Source: Massilia aurea
GTDB lineage: Bacteria; Pseudomonadota; Gammaproteobacteria; Burkholderiales; Burkholderiaceae_D
DNA length: 64,000 bases
Assembly: GCF_024753205.1 (NCBI RefSeq)
Contig: NZ_JANUGZ010000001.1
Span: 620,001-684,000, forward strand
Direction: 5' to 3'
Shown: positions 16,644 to 25,081 of the stretch, one piece after another
How the letters are laid out: each line of letters starts with the position of its first letter
Position numbering within the stretch: the stretch's first letter is position 1
Position numbers and translations under genes: made by a program
Notes under the pieces: model-generated
Seen by the model: only the letters and a program-made list of their open reading frames with translations
Told to the model about the DNA's origin: nothing
Database searches by the model: none

Positions 16644-17420
16644 TTAGTGCGCCATCATGCCGTCGTCGGCCGTGATGATGGCGCCGTTGATGAAGTGGGC
16701 TTCTTCGGCGGCCAGCAGCAGCAGCAGGCCGTCGAGGTCTTCGGGCCGGCCGGCGCGCTTGCGTGGCAGCATCTCGACAAGTTTGCGGCCCTGCTCGGTC
16801 TCGAAATAATCTTCGTTCGCGTCCGTGGCAATGTAGCCGGGGCAGATGGCATTGACGTTGATGCCGTACTTGCCCCACTCCACCGCCATCGCCTTGGTCA
16901 TCTGCACCACACCGGCCTTGCTCATGCAGTACACGCCGATCTGCGGCAGCACGCGCAGGCCCGCCACCGAGGCGATGTTGACGATGCGATGCTGCTTGCG
17001 CGGATCGCCCTTGGCGCGCGCGATCATGCGCTTGGCGGTTTGCTGGGCCACGAAGAACGCGCCGCGCAAATTGGTGTCCATGATGTAGGTGTAGTCATCC
17101 TCGCCCACGTCGATCAGGCGCTGGGTTGATGATACGGACGAGTTGTTGATCAGGATATCGATCGGCCCCGCCTCGGTCTCGGCATGGGCGATGGCTGCCT
17201 TGATGCTGCCGAGGTCGGTCACATCGAGCCGCACCACGTGGGCGGCGCCGCCGTCGGCTTCGATCTCGGCGCGCAGCTCCTTGAGGCGCTCGACGCGGCG
17301 CGACGCCAGCACGACCTGCGCGCCGGCACCGGCCAGGGCCTTGGCGAAACGGGCGCCCAGACCGCTCGATGCGCCGGTGACCATGGCGATCTTTCCTTCA
17401 AAATTGACTTCAATGCCCAC
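16644..17420 (-). CDS. Short-chain dehydrogenase/reductase
   Basis: A 258-residue SDR beginning at GTG 17420, six bases after GGAG. The NAD(P) motif TGASSGLGARFAKAL and the catalytic Ser...YxxxK set in VNIASVAGLRVLPQIGVYCMSKAG are present; VVLASRRVERL after beta-2 suggests NADPH through its Arg pair. The usual NNAG is NNSS here. The C-terminal PRKRAGRPEDLDGLLLLLAAEEAHFINGAIITADDG matches FabG-like 3-oxoacyl reductases. As the first gene of the SDR, thioesterase and ammonia-lyase unit it probably acts on the same acyl substrate. Confidence 0.87.
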   Translation of the reverse strand: MGIEVNFEGKIAMVTGASSGLGARFAKALAGAGAQVVLASRRVERLKELRAEIEADGGAAHVVRLDVTDLGSIKAAIAHAETEAGPIDILINNSSVSSTQRLIDVGEDDYTYIMDTNLRGAFFVAQQTAKRMIARAKGDPRKQHRIVNIASVAGLRVLPQIGVYCMSKAGVVQMTKAMAVEWGKYGINVNAICPGYIATDANEDYFETEQGRKLVEMLPRKRAGRPEDLDGLLLLLAAEEAHFINGAIITADDGMMAH

Positions 17421-17602
17421 GTCCGACTCCCCGATGTAAGTACGATCACGAGTTGCGAAAGCACCATGATCCCACAAATGTCCGGTATTCGATTGTCCCT
17501 TCTAATAATGCCTTTACAATGGCCGCGATATTGCAATGAACAGCGAAAACCCGCACACTCGTGCTATTTTCTGATTACCGTCATCCCTTTCCCAAAAAAA
17601 CC

Positions 17603-19279
17603 ATGACAGAGACAACGAATCTTCTCGAACAATACGGCCCACGCGAAGCGATGGAATACGACGTCGTGGTCGTCGGCGGCGGCCCCGCCGGCCTGTCGGC
17701 GGCGATCCGCCTGAAACAGCTGGCGCTTGATAAAGGCCAGGAAGTAACGGTCTGCGTGCTGGAAAAAGGCGGCGAGCTGGGCGCGCATATCCTGTCCGGC
17801 GCGGTAATGGATCCGCGCGCGATCAACGAACTGATCCCCGACTGGAAAGAAAAAGGCGCGCCGCTCAATACGGCCGTGACCGAAGACCGCGTCTTGTTCC
17901 TGAGCGAGACCAAATCGTACGCCACGCCGGCGTTTGCCATCCCGCCAGCACTGGCCAATCACGGCAACTACGTGATCTCGCTGGCCAATGTGGTGCGCTG
18001 GCTGGGCCAGCAAGCCGAAGCGCTGGGCGTGGAAATCTTCCCGGGCTTTCCGGCCGCTGAGATCCTGTACAACGAAGACGGCTCGGTCAAGGGCGTCGCC
18101 ACCGGCAATATGGGGATGAAACGTGACGGCGAGCCGGGCCCGGAATTCCAGCTTGGCATGGAGCTGCATGCGAAGTACACGTTCTTTGCCGAAGGCTCGC
18201 GTGGTAATTTGGGCCGCCAGCTGATGGCCAAGTATGAGCTGAACAAGGGCAAGGACCCGCAGACCTACGGCATTGGCATCAAGGAGTTGTGGGAAATCGA
18301 TCCGGCCAAGCACCAGCCAGGCCTGGTGATCCACACGGCCGGCTGGCCACTGCCGAACGACACCTATGGTGGCTCGTTCCTGTACCACCTGGAAAACAAC
18401 CAGGTCGCAGTCGGTTATGTCGTCGGCCTGTCGTACCAGAATCCATACCTGTCGCCATACGAAGAATTCCAGCGCTATAAGACGCACCCGGCCATCCGCG
18501 GCTTTTTTGAAGGCGGCAAGCGCATCTCGTACGGCGCACGTTCAATTACCGCCGGTGGCCTGCAATCGCTGCCAAAGACCGTCTTCCCGGGCGGCGCGCT
18601 GATCGGCTGCGATGCGGGCTTCCTGAACACCAGCCGCATCAAGGGCAGCCACGGCGCGATCAAGACCGGCATGCTGGCGGCCGAAGCGGCGTTTGCCGCG
18701 CTGGGCGAAGGCCGCACGAGCGACGAGCTGACGAGTTTCCCTGCCGCGTTCGAAAAATCGTGGCTGCACGAAGAGCTGCACGTGGCGCGCAACTTCAAGC
18801 CGTGGATGAGCAAGGGCCTGGTGCTGGGCACGATCATGACCGGCATCGACCAGATCGTGTTCCGTGGCAAGGCACCATGGACGCTGCACCACAAGCATGC
18901 CGACCATGAATGCCTGAAGCCCGCGTCGCACTTCAAGCCGATCGTCTATCCGAAGCCGGATGGCAAGCTGACCTTCGACAAGCTGTCGTCAGTGTTCATT
19001 TCGAACACCAACCACCGCGAAGACGAACCGATCCACCTGACGCTCAAAAATCCGAGCGTGCCGGTCGACGTCAACCTGGCCAAGTACGCCGGGCCCGAAC
19101 AGCGTTACTGTCCGGCCGGGGTGTATGAGTACGTCAAGCGCGAAGACGGGGGCGATCGCCTGCAGATCAATGCCCAGAACTGCGTGCACTGCAAGACCTG
19201 CGATATCAAGGACCCGACCCAGAACATCGTCTGGGTGACGCCGGAAGGTGGCGGCGGGCCGAACTATCCGAACATGTAA
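17603..19279 (+). CDS. etfD: Electron transfer flavoprotein-ubiquinone oxidoreductase
   Basis: A 558-residue membrane-associated flavoprotein. The N-terminal FAD motif is VVVVGGGPAGLSAAIRLKQ, and GGELGAHILSGAVMDPRA follows. The ubiquinone-binding region is GSHGAIKTGMLAAEAAF with a preceding GCDAGFLN. The C-terminus carries the 4Fe-4S ligands in QNCVHCKTCDIKDP plus the earlier RYCPAGVYEY. The enzyme passes electrons from ETF (fatty acid and amino acid oxidation) to the quinone pool. ATG 17603 was chosen because the GTG at 17561 lacks a ribosome site. It is monocistronic and divergent from the SDR operon. Confidence 0.95.
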   Translation: MTETTNLLEQYGPREAMEYDVVVVGGGPAGLSAAIRLKQLALDKGQEVTVCVLEKGGELGAHILSGAVMDPRAINELIPDWKEKGAPLNTAVTEDRVLFLSETKSYATPAFAIPPALANHGNYVISLANVVRWLGQQAEALGVEIFPGFPAAEILYNEDGSVKGVATGNMGMKRDGEPGPEFQLGMELHAKYTFFAEGSRGNLGRQLMAKYELNKGKDPQTYGIGIKELWEIDPAKHQPGLVIHTAGWPLPNDTYGGSFLYHLENNQVAVGYVVGLSYQNPYLSPYEEFQRYKTHPAIRGFFEGGKRISYGARSITAGGLQSLPKTVFPGGALIGCDAGFLNTSRIKGSHGAIKTGMLAAEAAFAALGEGRTSDELTSFPAAFEKSWLHEELHVARNFKPWMSKGLVLGTIMTGIDQIVFRGKAPWTLHHKHADHECLKPASHFKPIVYPKPDGKLTFDKLSSVFISNTNHREDEPIHLTLKNPSVPVDVNLAKYAGPEQRYCPAGVYEYVKREDGGDRLQINAQNCVHCKTCDIKDPTQNIVWVTPEGGGGPNYPNM

Positions 19280-19411
19280 TCGGCCTGACCTTCCGTTTTT
19301 ACTGCTGACTTTGTAAGAATCGTCCTGCAATACCACCGCCAATCTGCTGATTGGCGGTCGACACGAACGGCGTAGCATGGGTCGCTCCTACACCAGTGGC
19401 AGGAGGCAGCG

Positions 19412-19765
19412 ATGGGTGATTCCACACGCAGCAATGACCAATCATCGGGGCGTTCAAACCCCGGCATGCAGCAAAACAGCAATCTGCAAAGCGCCAAGCA
19501 GGATATTGCTGGCAACAAGCAATCCACCGGGCAGCAAGGTGGCCGCACGCAGGAGGGCAAGCAGCCTGACACCGGTAGCCGGCAAGGTGCCGGTGCCCAA
19601 CAGCAGAACCAGCAACATGGTGGCCAGCATGCATCTGGTGGCACCCCGGCGCTGGACGACCTGAACGCCGACCGCGCCAGCCGCGACCAGGGTTCGCCGG
19701 GCAGCGGGTCCCGGCAAATGGACCAGCAGAGCGACTGGCAAGGCAAGCAGGACAAACAACGCTGA
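19412..19765 (+). CDS. Small low-complexity Gln/Gly/Ser-rich hydrophilic protein
   Basis: A 117-residue protein with no hydrophobic segment and hardly any bulky aliphatic residues, dominated by Q, G, S, N, D, K and R (GQQGGRTQEGKQ, GAQQQNQQHGGQHASGG). An ideal AGGAGG ribosome site six bases before the ATG and an intrinsic terminator after the stop argue that it is expressed. Such composition resembles bacterial hydrophilin or stress-desiccation proteins and intrinsically disordered proteins; function is not known. It stands alone between etfD and a convergent binding-protein gene. Confidence 0.72.
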   Translation: MGDSTRSNDQSSGRSNPGMQQNSNLQSAKQDIAGNKQSTGQQGGRTQEGKQPDTGSRQGAGAQQQNQQHGGQHASGGTPALDDLNADRASRDQGSPGSGSRQMDQQSDWQGKQDKQR

Positions 19766-19782
19766 CGTGGCACTGTCCACAC

Positions 19783-19817
19783 AAAGCGCGGCGCCATGAC
19801 TGGGCCGCGCTTTTTTT
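19783..19817 (+). terminator. Intrinsic terminator between convergent genes
   Basis: A 10-bp stem AAAGCGCGGC / GCCGCGCTTT with an 11-base loop, then a run of Ts, follows the small hydrophilic protein gene by 17 bp. The A-rich left arm could also serve the convergent binding-protein gene. Confidence 0.85.
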
Positions 19818-19824
19818 GCGCCTG

Positions 19825-20655
19825 TCAGGTCGGCGGCATGCTGCCGGCGTCCTGACCGAACCACTTGAGCGACAGCGCGCGCAGCGTGCCATCCGAACGC
19901 GCCTCGCGCAGTGCCTTGTCGATTGCCAGCCTGAACGCCGGACGGCCCTTGCGCAGGGCGATGCCAACGGGCTCAGGCGCGCCAATGCGGGCGCCGGCCT
20001 TCAGTGGCAGCTGCGTCTTGCGGATCAGGTATTGCATCAGCAAGCTGTCGTCGAGCAAAGCGTCGATGCGGCCGAAGGCCAGGTCCTGCAGATTCTCGGG
20101 CACCGCCGGATAGCGCTTGATCTTGATGCCCGGTACCGCCCTGGCCTGCTGCTCGAAGACGCTGTTCTGGCGCACGCCCAGTGTGCGGCCCTTGAGGTCG
20201 GCCAGCGTGCGGTAGCTGGCGCGCTCGTTCTTGCGCACGATGAGCTGGGGCTGCGAATAGCAATATGGTGCGGAAAAGTCGAACGCTTTCGCGCGCTGCG
20301 GCGTGATGATGACCTGGCTGATGGCCACATCCACCCTGCCCGCACGCACCGCCGGCAGGATCGCGCTCCATTCGGTCAGCACGAACTGCGGCTCGAGGCC
20401 CATGCGCGTGGCAACCGCGCGCGCCACGTCGACATCATGACCGGTCAGCTGCCCGCTTGTCGGGTCCATGAAATTGAATGGGGGATAGGTGCCCTCGAGC
20501 GCGATGCGCAGTGTGCCCCGTGTGCCGCGTGCGTCTGCCGGGTCTGCCAGGCCCGCCGCGCCTGCCCATGGCATACACAGTGCGGCAGAGGCTGGCAGCG
20601 CCAGCAACTGCTCCAGCACGCGGCGCCGCCCGCCGTTGTCGATCCCTTCGGCCAT
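19825..20655 (-). CDS. Periplasmic amino-acid-type ABC transporter substrate-binding protein
   Basis: A 276-residue type 2 periplasmic binding protein (SBP_bac_3). After an N-terminal export signal with an Arg triplet (GGRRRVLEQLLALPASAALC), the mature domain starts TLRIALEGTYPPFNFMDPTSGQLTGHDVDVARAVATRMG. RAGRVDVAISQVIITPQRAKAFDFSAPY and the lobe-2 LKGRTLGVRQNSVFEQQA follow, typical of lysine/arginine/ornithine or polar amino acid binders. No permease or ATPase gene is adjacent, so it is an orphan subunit that must pair with a transporter elsewhere or act in sensing. Confidence 0.88.
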   Translation of the reverse strand: MAEGIDNGGRRRVLEQLLALPASAALCMPWAGAAGLADPADARGTRGTLRIALEGTYPPFNFMDPTSGQLTGHDVDVARAVATRMGLEPQFVLTEWSAILPAVRAGRVDVAISQVIITPQRAKAFDFSAPYCYSQPQLIVRKNERASYRTLADLKGRTLGVRQNSVFEQQARAVPGIKIKRYPAVPENLQDLAFGRIDALLDDSLLMQYLIRKTQLPLKAGARIGAPEPVGIALRKGRPAFRLAIDKALREARSDGTLRALSLKWFGQDAGSMPPT

Positions 20656-20716
20656 CCCCTTGCCTCCGCACGGTCAAAGACACGTTATAACCGAAAAGCA
20701 GCGGAATGGCACAGGA

Positions 20717-21829
20717 TCAGGACTGCACGACGATCCGCTTCTGTTCGCGCGCCGAGCGGTATACGGCCTCGATGATGCGGATATCGCGCAGGCCTTCTTC
20801 GCCAGGCACGAGCGGCTCGCGGTTCTGCATGACGCACTGCGCCATGTGGTCGAGCTGGCCAACCCACTGGTTCGCGTACGGTCCCGGCGGGGGTTTGACC
20901 TCGGTCTTGTCGCTGCGTTCCTGGCCCACCCACATGCGCTGGCCGCTGTAGGCAGTGGCTGGCTCCAGTTCGATGCGGCCCTTGTCGCCCATCAGCACAA
21001 ACTGGTTGCGGTTCGCGCTGTACATCGACATGCACGAGCCGATCGCACCGGACGGGAACTCGAGCTGGAAGTCGATCATGTCTTCCACTTCACGGAAACG
21101 CGGGTCGCTGCGGTTGGTGGTTTCCGTGGCAAACACGGCCATCGGCTCTTCGCCGGTCATGTAGCGCGCCGCCTGCAGCGCATAGATGCCAATGTCCATC
21201 ATCGAGCCGCCGCCCGACTGCGCCTTCTTCATGCGCCAGGTGTTCGCGTCACCCACGACAAAGCCGTGCTCGGAGCGGAAGTAGCGGATATTGCCGATCG
21301 CGCCGGCGCGCGCCAGGCGGATGGCCTCGACATTGTGCGGCTCGAAACGCGAGCGGTAGCCGATCATCAGCTTCTTGCCGGCCTTGCGGCAGGCGGCAAT
21401 CATCTGTTCGCATTCGGCTGGATTGATGGCCATCGGCTTTTCGCACATGACGTGCTTGCCGGCCTGGGCGGCGCGGATCGTGTACTCGGCGTGCATGAAC
21501 ACGGGCAGGCAGATATACACGATGTCGATGTCGGGATTGTCACGGATGCGGTCGAAATCGCTGTACGAATAGATGCCGCGCTCGGGCACGCCATATTCCT
21601 GCGCTACCTTCCTTGCCTTGGCGGGGTCGCCGCTGACGAGCGCCACGAGGCGGCTGTGCTGGCAATTCTGGAACTGCGGGATGATGCGGCCCAGGCCGTA
21701 GCCGCCCAGGCCCACGATCGCGTAGCCGAGCTTGCGGCCGGTGCTGGCAGCCCAGCCCGGGTTCACTGCGCTTGCCGCCAGAACGCCACCTGCAGCCATG
21801 ACCAGGCCGCGTCGTTGTAAATCGATCAT
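20717..21829 (-). CDS. Gfo/Idh/MocA-family oxidoreductase with Tat-like signal (glucose-fructose oxidoreductase type)
   Basis: A 370-residue protein. An N-terminal twin-Arg signal (LQRRGLVMAAGGVLAASAVNPGWA) precedes the Rossmann core YAIVGLGGYGLGRIIPQF; EKPMAINPAECEQM is the family EKP motif and GGGSMMDIGIYALQAARYM the C-terminal domain hallmark. Zymomonas glucose-fructose oxidoreductase has the same plan: Tat-exported with tightly bound NADP. The ATG at 21829 follows GGAGGAG. It is divergent from a gluconolactonase-like gene, so the two may oxidise a sugar to its lactone and then hydrolyse it in the periplasm. Confidence 0.88.
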   Translation of the reverse strand: MIDLQRRGLVMAAGGVLAASAVNPGWAASTGRKLGYAIVGLGGYGLGRIIPQFQNCQHSRLVALVSGDPAKARKVAQEYGVPERGIYSYSDFDRIRDNPDIDIVYICLPVFMHAEYTIRAAQAGKHVMCEKPMAINPAECEQMIAACRKAGKKLMIGYRSRFEPHNVEAIRLARAGAIGNIRYFRSEHGFVVGDANTWRMKKAQSGGGSMMDIGIYALQAARYMTGEEPMAVFATETTNRSDPRFREVEDMIDFQLEFPSGAIGSCMSMYSANRNQFVLMGDKGRIELEPATAYSGQRMWVGQERSDKTEVKPPPGPYANQWVGQLDHMAQCVMQNREPLVPGEEGLRDIRIIEAVYRSAREQKRIVVQS

Positions 21830-21955
21830 GCGTGTCTCCTCCAATAAGGTTGCGGGAATGTTATCGTCTTGTGGAGAGAAGGATACAATTGATTCATTTG
21901 AAATGATAGCGGTATCACCGCCAGTATTCACCGTTCACCTTGTCAGGAGTTGCCC

Positions 21956-22939
21956 ATGTCCGTGTCCCCCCGTCGTGCCACTTGCCCTGCTACCCGCCGT
22001 GTTCCGCTCGTCCACCTGATGCTTGCCGCCAGCGTCGCTGCCATCCTGTCACCAGCAGTATTGGCCGCGCCAGCCGCCAGTTGCAGCGGCAAGGCCCCGT
22101 CGGGCGAGCTGAGAGCCGAGCGCATCGCTGCGATCACGCCGTCGCGGGGCGAACCGGGCTTGTATGAGGGGGCGGTATGGACGAATGGTGCGCTGTATTT
22201 TTCGGACTTCAGCTTCAGCGAAGGCTTTCCGTCACGCGTGCGCAAGTACACGCCGGGCGGCGATGTCACGACGGCCATTGAGGATGCAGGCAGCAATGGC
22301 CTGGCGGTCGACGCCAAGGGTGCGCTGGTCGCGGCCACCCACAAGTACAAGGCGCTGTCGCGCTACGACCTGGCGGACGGCAAGCGCACGAATATCGCCT
22401 CACAGTTCCAGGGCCAGGTCTTCAATTCACCGAACGATATCGCCATCGCGGCCGATGGCACGATCTACTTCACCGATCCGGATTACCAGAAAGCTGCGGC
22501 GCCCGGCGGCCAGCCGGTGACCGGCATCTATCGCGTGGGGACAGATGGCACGGTGACGCTGGTCGACGGCTCGCGCAAGAATCCCAACGGGATTGCCCTG
22601 TCACTTGACGGCAAGACGCTGTACGTGAATGCGAGCGATGGCGCGGTGCGCGCCTACCCGATCAAGAATGGCGTGCCGCAGGCGGGACGCGACCTGATCA
22701 AGGGCATCGAGAATGGCGACGGCATGACGCTCGACTGCCACGGCAACCTGTACGTGACGGAACATGCGCCCAAGCGCGTACGGGTATTTTCGCCGCAGGG
22801 CCGCGAACTGGCGACGATCCGGGTCGATGCCAATGTCACCAACGTCGCCTTCGGCGGGGTCGACGGCAAGACGCTGTACATCACGGGCGCGGGCGCCGTC
22901 TGGCAATTGCCGCTGGAAGTTACGGGACTGCCCTACTGA
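21956..22939 (+). CDS. SMP-30/gluconolactonase-family protein, exported
   Basis: A 327-residue protein with an N-terminal signal (VHLMLAASVAAILSPAVLAAPAAS) and a six-bladed beta-propeller: EGAVWTNGALYFSDF, GSNGLAVDAKGALVAATH, FNSPNDIAIAADGTIYFTDP and NPNGIALSLDGKTLYV give the metal-binding Glu, Asn and Asp sites of SMP-30 lactonases. ATG 21956 lies six bases after AGGAG. It probably hydrolyses an aldonolactone. It is divergent from the Gfo/Idh/MocA oxidoreductase across 126 bp, suggesting shared regulation. Confidence 0.88.
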   Translation: MSVSPRRATCPATRRVPLVHLMLAASVAAILSPAVLAAPAASCSGKAPSGELRAERIAAITPSRGEPGLYEGAVWTNGALYFSDFSFSEGFPSRVRKYTPGGDVTTAIEDAGSNGLAVDAKGALVAATHKYKALSRYDLADGKRTNIASQFQGQVFNSPNDIAIAADGTIYFTDPDYQKAAAPGGQPVTGIYRVGTDGTVTLVDGSRKNPNGIALSLDGKTLYVNASDGAVRAYPIKNGVPQAGRDLIKGIENGDGMTLDCHGNLYVTEHAPKRVRVFSPQGRELATIRVDANVTNVAFGGVDGKTLYITGAGAVWQLPLEVTGLPY

Positions 22940-22945
22940 TACCGC

Positions 22946-23350
22946 TTACCAGCTCGGGCGCGAACCTGGCCCGAAGTTGTGGCCCGTGACCAGCGTGGTG
23001 CTCTGCACGAGCGTCGACAAGCCCAGGATCAGCTGGACGAGCTTATCGTCCGGCAACACCCAGATCTGGCCGCGCGGCTGCTCGGCGCCGGTCGCGGCCA
23101 TGATCAACGGCGCGATCCAGGCAGCGTCGCTGTCGACGTCGAGCAGGATGGCGTCAGCCGTCGTCTGCATATGCACGAGGCCGCCTTCAGCCAGCGCGAA
23201 GCAGATGCCGACGCCTGTTTCCTGCGGCGTGATCAGTTCCTGCATGGCGGCATTGTGCTCGTCGATCCAGAGCTCGACGTCTTGCGGCGTCTCGAGCGCG
23301 TTCCAGGGGCGGGGTTTGAAGCGGGGTGGTTGTTCTGGCGGGAGGGTCAT
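22946..23350 (-). CDS. Hypothetical protein
   Basis: A 134-residue soluble protein with a Pro-rich start (MTLPPEQPPRFKPRPWNALETPQDVELWIDEHN). The rest looks globular and alpha/beta: VGICFALAEGGLVHMQTTADAILLDVDSDAAWIAPLIM, then a C-terminal helix LVQLILGLSTLVQST. I do not recognise the family. The start is uncertain; an in-frame upstream start at 23431 is possible. It is convergent with the gluconolactonase-like gene, 6 bp between stops, and faces the same way as the phosphodiesterase gene upstream. Confidence 0.65.
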   Translation of the reverse strand: MTLPPEQPPRFKPRPWNALETPQDVELWIDEHNAAMQELITPQETGVGICFALAEGGLVHMQTTADAILLDVDSDAAWIAPLIMAATGAEQPRGQIWVLPDDKLVQLILGLSTLVQSTTLVTGHNFGPGSRPSW

Positions 23351-23438
23351 GTGCTGCAAGCAAAAGGGGACGGGGCGTATCTTACGGCAATTTCCATCGC
23401 CGTGGGCCAGGTCCACGCTCGCCAGGGTCACGCTTACA

Positions 23439-23906
23439 TTATGGGATGTCCAGCGTCACGAGCCGCACACTGGCCTGCCCACTCTCGATGATGAGTTCGC
23501 CGACCGACACAGGCAGCGTAAACCGGCGCCGCCCAGCCGCTCCAGGATTCACATACAACACGCCACTACGCTCGACGCAGGCCGGCTTGTGCGTGTGACC
23601 GGTGACGACAACGCGCACGCCGCTTGCCACCGGGTCGATGGCAAGCTCCTTCAGGTCGTGCAGCATGTGGATGTCGACGCCGCCAAAGGTCACCGTGACG
23701 GTCTCAGGCAATGCCCGGGCCCAGGCGCCGCTGTCGTTATTGCCGCGCACGCTCGTGAGCGGGGCGAGTTCGGCCAGGCGCTCGAGCGTGGCCGGATCGA
23801 CGATGTCGCCGGCATGCAGGATGGCATCGCTACCCTGCAGGAAGTCGAGCGCCTGCGGACGCAGCAGGCCGTGCGTATCGGAGATCAGGCCAATGCGAAT
23901 GACCAC
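23439..23906 (-). CDS. YfcE/MJ0936-type metallophosphoesterase
   Basis: A 155-residue single-domain calcineurin-like phosphoesterase. Metal-binding motifs are in order: ISDTHGLL (DxH), HAGDIVDP (GD), VRGNNDSG (GNxD), MLHD and TGHTHKP (GHxH). The family hydrolyses phosphodiesters, often with Mn2+, in the cytoplasm. The ATG at 23906 immediately follows the last base of the DUF378 stop codon, so the two genes are co-transcribed. The in vivo substrate is unknown. Confidence 0.93.
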   Translation of the reverse strand: MVIRIGLISDTHGLLRPQALDFLQGSDAILHAGDIVDPATLERLAELAPLTSVRGNNDSGAWARALPETVTVTFGGVDIHMLHDLKELAIDPVASGVRVVVTGHTHKPACVERSGVLYVNPGAAGRRRFTLPVSVGELIIESGQASVRLVTLDIP

Positions 23907-24197
23907 TTACGAACGCTTGCTGCCGGCCATCTTGGCCATCGTGACAACCGAGTACAGCGCCGCCAGGCCAACGAGCACGTAGACAACGCGGGTGAGCGTC
24001 GAGCCCGGCGCGAACAGCACGCCGACCATGTCGACGTCGAACAGGCCGACCATGCCCCAGTTGAGGCCACCAATAATCAACAGCACCATCGCAATGTAAT
24101 CCAGTGCAGACATGGCCGGGCGGCCATGCGTACGCGCCGTCACGCGACGATCGGGAATCGAACGGCGATCCATGGTTGGGGTATTGATTGTTGACAT
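23907..24197 (-). CDS. DUF378 family small membrane protein
   Basis: A 96-residue protein. The hydrophilic N-terminus (MSTINTPTMDRRSIPDRRVT) is followed by two membrane segments: ALDYIAMVLLIIGGLNWGMVGLFDVDMVGVLF with the DUF378 GGLNWGxxG signature, and LTRVVYVLVGLAALYSVVTMAK. A strong AGGAGG lies upstream of ATG 24197. The biochemical role of the family is unknown. It abuts the phosphoesterase gene without a spacer. Confidence 0.9.
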   Translation of the reverse strand: MSTINTPTMDRRSIPDRRVTARTHGRPAMSALDYIAMVLLIIGGLNWGMVGLFDVDMVGVLFAPGSTLTRVVYVLVGLAALYSVVTMAKMAGSKRS

Positions 24198-24341
24198 CAG
24201 AGCCTCCTGGAAAAGTGACGTGGACACCACCGGGGCGGCGCCCCGGCACTTGCTGTCCATACTAGCCCAGGTTAGCAAACACGCACGCACTGTTGCAGCG
24301 CGTGCACACCGCTGCCCCGTCACGGGGCTGCGGCCGCGAAC

Positions 24342-24959
24342 TCAGCCTTTCCAGGTGCGCGCCAGGCCCGTATCGGCATGGATCCAGCCACCGCGCGGAC
24401 CGCTGCGGTAGTAATAGCCGACGCCGCCGCCACGGAAGCTCTTGATCAGGCCGCCGAGCACTTCTTCGTTCAGGTTGGCGATCCGGATATCGGCCGCCTT
24501 GCCGACCAGATGCAGCGACTGGCGCGCTGCCGGGATGCCCTGCTCACGCAGGCGTGCGTTCGATTCCGGCGAACGGTAGCCTGACAAAATTTCGAGCGGC
24601 TTGATGATGCCGAAACGGGCGATGAAGGCCTGGGTGCTCCACAGCATCTCGAACAGCTTCGGATCGATGGCTGCGGATGCCTTGCCGTTCACGTCGCGCA
24701 GCAGATGGCACAGTTCCTGGTACGCCGACTCGATGACTTCGCCGTCTTTCCAGTACAGCACGTTCGCCGTCTCGCCGCTTTGCGGGCGCGTGACCGACAA
24801 GGTACGCGGCTTGACCCAGAAATCGAGGTCAAGTGCCTGCGAGTCGAACAGGTCGGGTGGCGGTTGAAGGTCAGTTGCGGCAGCGGCCAGCGGCGAACCG
24901 ATGACACCGATGGCGGCAAGGCGCGCGCCCTGATGGAGGAAGTCTCTGCGGGAAGCCAT
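24342..24959 (-). CDS. DUF882 / YcbK-like peptidase M15 family protein, Tat-exported
   Basis: A 205-residue protein with a clear twin-arginine signal (MASRRDFLHQGARLAAIGVIGSPLAAAA). The mature domain has ILSGYRSPESNARLREQG, SLHLVGKAADIRI and GGVGYYYRSG...GWIHADTG, the zinc-binding SxHxxGxAxD and H motifs shared by D-Ala-D-Ala carboxypeptidases of the M15 family. It is probably a periplasmic murein-modifying enzyme. It stands alone, with 144 bp to the DUF378 gene on the same strand. Confidence 0.9.
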   Translation of the reverse strand: MASRRDFLHQGARLAAIGVIGSPLAAAATDLQPPPDLFDSQALDLDFWVKPRTLSVTRPQSGETANVLYWKDGEVIESAYQELCHLLRDVNGKASAAIDPKLFEMLWSTQAFIARFGIIKPLEILSGYRSPESNARLREQGIPAARQSLHLVGKAADIRIANLNEEVLGGLIKSFRGGGVGYYYRSGPRGGWIHADTGLARTWKG

Positions 24960-25081
24960 ATATGCGTTGGTCTAACTCGTGAATATCGATGGGCCGTACT
25001 ATAGCGTATTCGTCATGGATAGCACTGTGTGGCGTGCTGCGGGCGTGCAGCGCGCGCGCCCGGTTGCGCTGCGCCGCGCGC

